In this document: piece after piece, positions 58,034 through 64,000 of the stretch
Layout of the letters: each line of letters starts with the position of its first letter
Position numbering within the stretch: the stretch's first letter is position 1
Assembly: GCF_016864195.1 (NCBI RefSeq)
Contig: NZ_CP045202.1
Span: 2,511,001 to 2,575,000 of the forward strand
Source: Dechloromonas sp. TW-R-39-2
GTDB lineage: Bacteria; Pseudomonadota; Gammaproteobacteria; Burkholderiales; Rhodocyclaceae
Reading direction: 5' to 3'
DNA length: 64,000 nt
The notes under the pieces: generated by a model
Told to the model about the DNA's origin: nothing
Seen by the model: the letters and a program-made list of their open reading frames with translations, nothing else
Databases searched by the model: none
Position numbers and translations under genes: made by a program

Positions 58034-58042
58034 GTTTATTCC

Positions 58043-58969
58043 TTACAGAGCGGCAGCGAGTTCTTCGCGAGTCACAACAGCCGTACCCAGCTTGCCGACC
58101 ACAATACCGGCAGCCACATTGGCCGTACGAATGGCTTCGGCCCAACCGGCACCAGCAGCGAGCATGACAGCCAGCGTGGCGATGACAGTATCGCCAGCAC
58201 CGGAAACATCGAACACTTCACGGGCCTGAGCCGGCTGGTGGTGAATTTCATCGGCCGCAAACAGGGTCATCCCCTCTTCGCTGCGCGTCACCAGCAAGGC
58301 TTCGAGGCCGAGATCGGTGCGAAGTTTCTGCGATTTGGCAACCAGTTCTTTTTCCGAACCCCAGCGCCCGACGACTTCGCGCAGTTCCGAGCGATTCGGC
58401 GTAATCACCGTGGCACCGGCGTACTTGGCGTAATCATCGCCCTTCGGATCGACCAGCACCGGCTTGCCGGCGGCACGCGCCAGCCGGATCATTTCCGTAA
58501 TGTGCGTCAGGCCGCCCTTGCCGTAATCCGACAGGATGACGACGTCGGATTCGGCGACGCGCTTTCCGAACTCGGCCAGCTTGGCCTGGAGAATTTCGTG
58601 CGATGGCGCGGTTTCGAAATCGATTCGCAGCAACTGCTGCTGACGGCCGATGACGCGCAACTTGACGGTGGTATCGATTTCGCGGTCGACATGCAAACCG
58701 GCATCGATTTGACCGTCGGCCAGCAGACGCGACAAGGTGCGACCTGCATCATCGTCGCCGACAACCGACAGCAAGGCCGTCCGGGCGCCGACAGCGGCGG
58801 CATTGCGCGCCACGTTGGCGGCACCGCCAAGGCGCTCTTCGATGCGCTCGACCTTGACCACCGGCACCGGCGCTTCCGGCGAAATGCGGCTGACGTCGCC
58901 AAACCAGTAACGGTCGAGCATCACATCACCGACCACGAGCAGGCGAACCTGGGCAACTTTATCCAGCAT
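58043..58969 (-). CDS. rfaE1: D-glycero-beta-D-manno-heptose-7-phosphate kinase (HldE N-terminal domain type, RfaE1)
   Basis: Ribokinase-fold sugar kinase: start VRLLVVGDVMLDRYWFGDVSRISPEAPVP, GGAANVARNAAAVG, and anion hole VFDVSGAGDTVIATLAVML with the catalytic Asp. 308 aa carries only the kinase half; the adenylyltransferase domain (RfaE2) fused in E. coli HldE is absent and must be elsewhere. Confidence 0.94.
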   Translation of the reverse strand: MLDKVAQVRLLVVGDVMLDRYWFGDVSRISPEAPVPVVKVERIEERLGGAANVARNAAAVGARTALLSVVGDDDAGRTLSRLLADGQIDAGLHVDREIDTTVKLRVIGRQQQLLRIDFETAPSHEILQAKLAEFGKRVAESDVVILSDYGKGGLTHITEMIRLARAAGKPVLVDPKGDDYAKYAGATVITPNRSELREVVGRWGSEKELVAKSQKLRTDLGLEALLVTRSEEGMTLFAADEIHHQPAQAREVFDVSGAGDTVIATLAVMLAAGAGWAEAIRTANVAAGIVVGKLGTAVVTREELAAAL

Positions 58970-58974
58970 GCGGC

Positions 58975-60297
58975 TTACCGTCCGATGGCGAAGTACTCGA
59001 TCCCGGAATCCCGGACGAACTTCGGATCGTAAAGATTACGGCCGTCGAAAATCACCGGATTCTTCAGGCTCTGCTTGATGGCGTCGAAATCCGGGCTACG
59101 GAATTCCTTCCATTCGGTCACGATGACCAGCGCGTCGGCTTTATCCAGTGCGCCCATCGGATTTTCAGCATATTTCAGGCGAGCCTCGTCACCGAAAATA
59201 CGCTGCGTTTCATGCATGGCGACCGGATCGTAAGCCGTCACCGTCGCACCGGCGGCAAACAGGTCGGCGATCAACTCACGGCTCGGCGCATCGCGCATAT
59301 CGTCGGTATTGGGCTTGAAGGACAGACCCCACAAGGCGAAATGCTTGCCCTTGAGATCGGTACCGAAACGGGCCGTGATTTTCTTGCTCAGCACATGCTT
59401 CTGCAGATCGTTGGCTTCTTCGACGGCAGTCAGCACCTTGAGTTCGATATTGGCATCGTCGGCAGCGGTCTTGATCAGCGCCTTGACATCCTTCGGGAAG
59501 CAGGAGCCGCCGTAGCCACAACCGGGATACAGGAAGTGGTAGCCGATGCGCGGGTCAGAACCAATGCCCTGGCGGACCATTTCAATGTCGGCGCCGAGCA
59601 CTTCAGCCAGATTGGCCAGTTCGTTCATGAAGCTGATGCGCGTGGCCAGCATGGCGTTGGCGGCGTATTTGATCAGCTCGGCGCTCTTCACGTCGGTAAT
59701 GATCAGGCGCTCATGGTTACGCTGGAACGGCGCATAGAGTGCGCGCATCAGATGAATGGCCTGTTCTTCCTCGGCGCCGACGACAATGCGGTCCGGCCGC
59801 ATGAAGTCTTCGACGGCCGCGCCTTCCTTGAGGAATTCCGGATTGGAAACGACGCTGTAGGGGATGTTGACCGCACGCTTGGCCAATTCATCGGCAATTG
59901 CCGCCTTGACCTTTTCGCCAGTACCGACCGGCACGGTGCTCTTATCGACGATCACTTTGTAATCGGTCATCGTGCGACCGATGCTGCGCGCTGCAGCCAG
60001 CACATATTTCAGATCGGCCGAACCATCTTCATCAGGCGGCGTGCCCACGGCAATGAACTGGATGGTGCCATGCTGGACAGCCTTCTCAACATCGGTCGTG
60101 AAGTGCAGGCGACCCGCGGCTACATTGCGGCGAACCATTTCCTGCAAGCCCGGTTCATAAATCGGGATACCGCCCTCTTCGAGAATGCGGATCTTTTCCG
60201 GATCAAGATCGAGACAAAGAACATCATTGCCTACTTCTGCCAGGCAGGTACCACTGACCAGGCCAACATAGCCTGTACCGACGACGGTAATTTTCAT
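58975..60297 (-). CDS. ugd: UDP-glucose 6-dehydrogenase
   Basis: NAD-dependent two-step oxidation of UDP-glucose to UDP-glucuronate. NAD site [21 protein letters not shown], catalytic cysteine in [16 protein letters not shown] near residue 264, and [14 protein letters not shown]. 440 aa. Precedes rfaE1 by 5 bp in the envelope sugar operon; the product feeds surface polysaccharide or lipid A decoration. Confidence 0.95.
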   Translation of the reverse strand: MKITVVGTGYVGLVSGTCLAEVGNDVLCLDLDPEKIRILEEGGIPIYEPGLQEMVRRNVAAGRLHFTTDVEKAVQHGTIQFIAVGTPPDEDGSADLKYVLAAARSIGRTMTDYKVIVDKSTVPVGTGEKVKAAIADELAKRAVNIPYSVVSNPEFLKEGAAVEDFMRPDRIVVGAEEEQAIHLMRALYAPFQRNHERLIITDVKSAELIKYAANAMLATRISFMNELANLAEVLGADIEMVRQGIGSDPRIGYHFLYPGCGYGGSCFPKDVKALIKTAADDANIELKVLTAVEEANDLQKHVLSKKITARFGTDLKGKHFALWGLSFKPNTDDMRDAPSRELIADLFAAGATVTAYDPVAMHETQRIFGDEARLKYAENPMGALDKADALVIVTEWKEFRSPDFDAIKQSLKNPVIFDGRNLYDPKFVRDSGIEYFAIGR

Positions 60298-60306
60298 GAA
60301 TGCTTC

Positions 60307-61479
60307 CTACAATGTTTGATCGAATTCTTCACTGCGCCGTGGCGGGTAGGTTTCCCAACCACCGCAGGCCGGGCAACGCCAGTAGAACTGGCGGGCTTTA
60401 AAGCCGCAATTATCGCACCGATAACGCGACAGGCGCTTGGTATAGCCTTGAATGATGGTCCGCGCCAACTCGACATCAGGGCGTACTTCTGGTGAAACGA
60501 GCGGCAAACGTGCCCCCATCAGTTTCTCCAGGCCCAGCAGTGTTGGATTGCGCTGCAGTTCGGCGCGCACCATGCGATAAGCCGCCTCGCTACCCTCGCC
60601 CTCCAGGATCAGCTGATAGACAACTTCCATCAAATCGAGCGAGGGATAGCGTTCGAGATAACCGCTGAGCAGGGCGATACCCTCTTCGCGACGCTCAAGC
60701 TTGCGGTAAGTATCGAGCAAACGCTGCGAAACAAGGGCGAGATAGGCTGGATCCTGCTGCTCGATACGCTGCCAGGCATCGATCGCCTCTTCCGGCTTGC
60801 CTTCCTGCAACAACAGGTCGCCCTGCAACAGACTGGCACGAACGCATTTACGGTTTTGCTGCATCGCCGTATCAAGATACTCGCGCGCCGAGTCTGGTTT
60901 TGAGCGCATGATTTCGTTTGCCGCCAACTCGCAGTAATACTCGGCAATTTCGCGCTGCGAGGCGACATCGGGCAATTCGCGCGCGATGTCGATGGCCTTC
61001 AGCCACTCTTTTTCGACTTGATAAATTTCCAGCAGATTGCGCTTGGCATCTTCCTCGTAGGTTGTACCAATCATCTTGTTGAAAATTTCCTCGGCACGAT
61101 CAAGCAAACCTGCCTTGAGGTAGTCCTGACCCAACTCGGAAAGTGCGTGCAGCCTGACAGCGTCGCTCAAATCGAGTCGGTCGATCAGATTCTGGTGCAT
61201 GCGGATGGCGCGCTCGGTTTCACCACGCCGGCGAAACAGGTTACCCAGTGCAAAGTGCAACTCGACGGTCTGGGAGTCAACCTTGGCGACCTCAAGGAAG
61301 GAGTCAATCGCCTTGTCGGGCTGCTCATTGAGCAGGAAATTCAAACCCTGAAAATAGGAGCGCGGCAAGGCACGCGATTCGTGCACAACCTGACGCATAT
61401 CGACCCGTGCTGCAGCCCAACCCAGACCAAAGAACAAAGGGATCAGCAGGAGTTGCCAGTATTCGAAAAAATCGTTCAT
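60307..61479 (-). CDS. lapB: Lipopolysaccharide assembly protein B
   Basis: N-terminal membrane anchor (about 8-26), then about eight tetratricopeptide repeats, then a rubredoxin-like zinc site: CDNCGFKARQFYWRCPACGGW at residues about 355-375 with two CxxC pairs. LapB (YciM) regulates LpxC turnover via FtsH to balance LPS synthesis. 390 aa. It overlaps lapA by 4 bp. Confidence 0.94.
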   Translation of the reverse strand: MNDFFEYWQLLLIPLFFGLGWAAARVDMRQVVHESRALPRSYFQGLNFLLNEQPDKAIDSFLEVAKVDSQTVELHFALGNLFRRRGETERAIRMHQNLIDRLDLSDAVRLHALSELGQDYLKAGLLDRAEEIFNKMIGTTYEEDAKRNLLEIYQVEKEWLKAIDIARELPDVASQREIAEYYCELAANEIMRSKPDSAREYLDTAMQQNRKCVRASLLQGDLLLQEGKPEEAIDAWQRIEQQDPAYLALVSQRLLDTYRKLERREEGIALLSGYLERYPSLDLMEVVYQLILEGEGSEAAYRMVRAELQRNPTLLGLEKLMGARLPLVSPEVRPDVELARTIIQGYTKRLSRYRCDNCGFKARQFYWRCPACGGWETYPPRRSEEFDQTL

Positions 61480-61757
61480 AAATTAGGCGGTAGCTCCGGC
61501 AAAACGACCGGAGATGGCTTGTCGGCAGACTGCTTGAGGCGGGAAATTTCGCGTCGCTGGCGGTAGATGACACCGAGTACGGAGAGCAGGCCGAGAATGG
61601 CCCCACCGGCGAAGAAGACCAGCAGGATAATGACCAGCGGTGCCTGCCAGACCTGCCCAGACAGGAAATTCAGACTTACCGGATCGGTATTCTGGAACGC
61701 AAAAACGACCAGAAATGAAAACAGGGTGAGCCGTATGGCCCAGTTCAGAACTGTCAT
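61476..61757 (-). CDS. lapA: Lipopolysaccharide assembly protein A (DUF1049)
   Basis: 93 aa with two transmembrane helices (about 5-22 and 41-65) and the family pattern AFQNTDPVSLNFLSGQVWQAPLVIILL. The true start is ATG 61757 (MTVLNWAIRL); the frame is open much further upstream into the ihfB gene region but without support. Coupled to lapB by an ATGA overlap. Confidence 0.9.
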   Translation of the reverse strand: MTVLNWAIRLTLFSFLVVFAFQNTDPVSLNFLSGQVWQAPLVIILLVFFAGGAILGLLSVLGVIYRQRREISRLKQSADKPSPVVLPELPPNL

Positions 61758-61765
61758 GGCATTCA

Positions 61766-61799
61766 AATAAAAAGGGGCAGTGAAATCATTCACCGCCCC
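61766..61799 (-). terminator. Terminator between ihfB and lapA
   Basis: Minus-strand hairpin GGGGCGGTGAA/TTCACTGCCCC with a 4-nt loop followed by TTTTTATTT, in the 70-bp gap. It would end the rpsA-ihfB transcript, so lapAB needs its own promoter or partial read-through. Confidence 0.75.
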
Positions 61800-61827
61800 G
61801 AATCTACCACACTGTACCTGCACGACG

Positions 61828-62112
61828 TCAGATCGACTGATCGACCCGCTCACGTAATTCCTTCCCTGCCTTGAAATGGGGAACCCATTTGGCAGGAACA
61901 CTGACCTTATCCCCCGATTTGGGGTTACGGCCGGTGCGTGGGGGCCGGTAGTTGAGCGCAAAGCTGCCGAATCCGCGGATCTCGATACGATCCCCGCGCA
62001 CAAGTGCGTCGGACATCGCATCGAGAATCATCTTGACCGCAAAATCAGCATCCTTCGCCACCAACTGCGGAAAACGCTCCGCCAGTCGGGCGATGAGCTC
62101 GGATTTGGTCAT
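61828..62112 (-). CDS. ihfB: Integration host factor, beta subunit
   Basis: 94 aa DNA-bending protein: [17 protein letters not shown] start, [28 protein letters not shown] (beta arms with the intercalating proline) and [17 protein letters not shown]. It heterodimerises with IhfA. Located 12 bp after rpsA, the usual position. Confidence 0.96.
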   Translation of the reverse strand: MTKSELIARLAERFPQLVAKDADFAVKMILDAMSDALVRGDRIEIRGFGSFALNYRPPRTGRNPKSGDKVSVPAKWVPHFKAGKELRERVDQSI

Positions 62113-62124
62113 GCCTTGAACCTA

Positions 62125-63804
62125 TCAGCCTTGCTGGTTGAGCTTGGCCTTCAGCAGGGCGCCCAGGTTGGTCGTACCGGAAGCAGCGGAGTTCGACTCT
62201 GCAGAGAATTTCTGCATTGCTTCGTGCTGTTCGGCTTGATCCTTGGCCTTGACGGACAGGTTGATACCACGGGTCTTGCGATCCACGTTGATGATCATGA
62301 CTTCAACCTCGTCACCCACCTTGAGGTGCTGCGACAGGTCGTCGATACGATCACGGGAGAACTCGGAAGCGCGCAGGTAACCTTCGTTCTCGCCATCCAG
62401 CGTCATCACGGCGCCGCGGGCATCAACCGTCTTGACGGTAGCGCGCACGATGCTGTTCTTTTCGTGGGTAGCAATGAAGTTGGTGTACGGATCGCCTTCG
62501 AGCTGCTTGATGCCGAGGGAGATGCGTTCCTTCTCGACATCAATGCCGAGAACGACGGCTTCAACTTCGTCACCCTTCTTGAAGTTGCGGATGGCTTCTT
62601 CGCCGGTCGCAGACCAGGAGAGGTCGGACAGGTGAACCAGACCATCGATGCCACCAGGCAGACCGATGAAGATACCGAAGTCGGTGATGGACTTGATAGC
62701 GCCCTTGACCTTGTCACCCTTCTTCTGGTTCATCGCGAAATCGTCCCACGGATTCGGCAGGCACTGCTTCATGCCGAGGGAGATACGGCGACGCTCTTCG
62801 TCGATTTCGAGGATCATGACTTCGACTTCATCACCCAGGGAAACAACCTTGGACGGATGAACGTTCTTGTTGGTCCAATCCATTTCGGAAACGTGAACCA
62901 GACCTTCGATGCCTTGTTCGATTTCAACGAATGAACCGTAGTCGGTCAGGTTGGTGACCTTGCCGAACAGGCGGGTACCAGCCGGGTAACGGCGGGCAAT
63001 ACCAACCCACGGATCGTCGCCCAGTTGCTTCATGCCCAAGGAGACGCGGTTCTTTTCTGCGTCGAACTTGAGGATCTTGGCGGTCACTTCGTCGCCCACG
63101 GCCAGAACTTCGGACGGGTGACGGACACGGCGCCAGGCCAGGTCGGTGATGTGCAGCAGGCCATCGATACCGCCGAGGTCGACGAACGCACCGTAATCGG
63201 TGATGTTCTTGACGATACCCTTGACGACAGTACCTTCCTTGAGGTTCTCGAGGAGCTTTTCGCGATCCTTGTCAGCGGTAGCTTCGAGCACGGCACGACG
63301 GGACATCACGACGTTGTTGCGCTTGCGATCGAGCTTGATGACCTTGAATTCGAGGGTCTTGCCTTCGTACGGGGTCGTGTCCTTGACCGGACGCATGTCG
63401 ACCAGCGAACCCGGCAGGAATGCGCGGACGCCGTTGGACATGACGGTGAGGCCGCCCTTGACCTTGCCGGTGATGGTGCCGGTGACCAGGGAGTTGTCGT
63501 TCAGGGCCTGTTCCAGGAAGTTCCAGGCGGCGATACGCTTGGCGCGGTCGCGCGACAGGCGGGTTGCGCCGTAGCCGTCTTCCAGCATTTCGATTGCGAC
63601 CTGGACGAAATCGCCAACGGCAACTTCCAGTTCGCCCTGATCGTTCAGGAATTCTTCGAGCGGAACATACGACTCGGATTTCAGGCCGGCATTGACCACA
63701 ACGAAGTTGTGATCGATGAGCACCACTTCTGCAGTGATGACTTCGCCTTGACGCATTTCCTGGCGAGCCAGGGATTCTTCAAATAGTTGAGCAAAAGATT
63801 CCAT
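62125..63804 (-). CDS. rpsA: 30S ribosomal protein S1
   Basis: 559 aa with six S1 (OB-fold) domains; repeated words such as [24 protein letters not shown] and [25 protein letters not shown]. Promotes mRNA binding to the 30S subunit. The ATG at 63804 is preceded by GTTCTCTCCGTCA with no Shine-Dalgarno sequence, as is also known for E. coli rpsA, where S1 represses its own translation. Confidence 0.97.
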   Translation of the reverse strand: MESFAQLFEESLARQEMRQGEVITAEVVLIDHNFVVVNAGLKSESYVPLEEFLNDQGELEVAVGDFVQVAIEMLEDGYGATRLSRDRAKRIAAWNFLEQALNDNSLVTGTITGKVKGGLTVMSNGVRAFLPGSLVDMRPVKDTTPYEGKTLEFKVIKLDRKRNNVVMSRRAVLEATADKDREKLLENLKEGTVVKGIVKNITDYGAFVDLGGIDGLLHITDLAWRRVRHPSEVLAVGDEVTAKILKFDAEKNRVSLGMKQLGDDPWVGIARRYPAGTRLFGKVTNLTDYGSFVEIEQGIEGLVHVSEMDWTNKNVHPSKVVSLGDEVEVMILEIDEERRRISLGMKQCLPNPWDDFAMNQKKGDKVKGAIKSITDFGIFIGLPGGIDGLVHLSDLSWSATGEEAIRNFKKGDEVEAVVLGIDVEKERISLGIKQLEGDPYTNFIATHEKNSIVRATVKTVDARGAVMTLDGENEGYLRASEFSRDRIDDLSQHLKVGDEVEVMIINVDRKTRGINLSVKAKDQAEQHEAMQKFSAESNSAASGTTNLGALLKAKLNQQG

Positions 63805-63896
63805 TGACGGAGAGAACTTTCATGCTGCTGCGAACCGTGAAATCCACAGCGGGTTAGGGTTAAAACAAGCTACCGGCCAGGGCGGCCGGCAACACT

Positions 63897-64000
63897 TTAC
63901 AACGAAGCTTTCCTGCTCCAATCCAGCACCTGCGTCACCGCCTGTTCGATGGTGAGCCCGGTGGTGTCGAGCAATTCGGCATCCGCCTCCTGCCTGAGCG
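63897..64000 (-). CDS. cmk: Cytidylate kinase, C-terminal end (gene runs out of window)
   Basis: Only the last 34 codons are visible: a segment reading EADAELLDTTGLTIEQAV, then TQVLDWSRKASL and stop. This matches the Cmk C-terminus (D-S/T-x-x-L-x-I-x-x-V pattern), and cmk upstream of rpsA is the conserved order. The gap to rpsA is 92 bp and holds a CCGGCC/GGCCGG hairpin (around 63872-63889) with a weak T run. Confidence 0.85.
   Translation of the reverse strand, partial: LRQEADAELLDTTGLTIEQAVTQVLDWSRKASL

Overview
The window is GC-rich proteobacterial DNA. Its gene content and order suggest a betaproteobacterium of the Rhodocyclales (Dechloromonas/Azonexus-like). This is an inference from the denitrification genes (cd1-type nirS, norEF-like pair), polyhydroxyalkanoate phasin, the cmk-rpsA-ihfB-lapAB-ugd-hldE-hldD-cysM block and a chromosomal integron; no database search was run. 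About 50 real protein genes, 8 tRNAs and an integron cassette array fill almost all of the 64 kb. Most genes lie on the minus strand.

Layout. 1-11 kb: a fatty-acid degradation locus on the minus strand. It consists of a TetR regulator, FadE-type acyl-CoA dehydrogenase, thiolase, DegV-family protein and FadB-type enzyme in one probable operon, followed by a FadL-type porin and a second, reversed-order hydratase/dehydrogenase. Four sites resembling TCAAAC-N4-GTTTGA sit in front of the three transcription units. 11-16.7 kb: a GGDEF/EAL protein, an overlapping folB-like/folA pair, three small proteins of unknown function and a phasin. 16.9-21.1 kb: norEF-like genes, a MocR regulator and nirS. 21.3-23.5 kb: a metallophosphoesterase and an ECF sigma factor with a small membrane partner. 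23.7-26.1 kb: tRNA-Val, gltX and a tRNA array Ala-Glu-Asp repeated twice. 26.2-37.7 kb: mltD, a peptide-type ABC transporter with an unusual putative cysteine-hydrolase neighbour, tRNA-Ser, mltF, serS and an M14 carboxypeptidase; three of these products act on, or are predicted to act on, peptidoglycan. 37.7-39 kb: rarA.

39.0-44.9 kb: a sedentary chromosomal integron. intI points away from eleven gene cassettes, each bounded by an attC site whose inverse core matches its own leading core. One cassette is present twice. Two related cassettes have no convincing gene. Seven of the eleven encode small predicted membrane proteins.

45-64 kb: core housekeeping genes: a BaiN-like flavoprotein, VOC and GNAT proteins, lolA, ftsK, trxB, a Smr protein, the nadE-glnB operon, ppa, and then the conserved LPS/envelope and translation cluster from a PolB-like exonuclease back to cmk, which runs off the right edge.

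Across the whole window, in coding and non-coding DNA and in both orientations, an exact 13-mer GTYGACCGCAGCA occurs nine times, far above chance. I do not know a description of it for this group. It is, with the integron, the observation most worth following.
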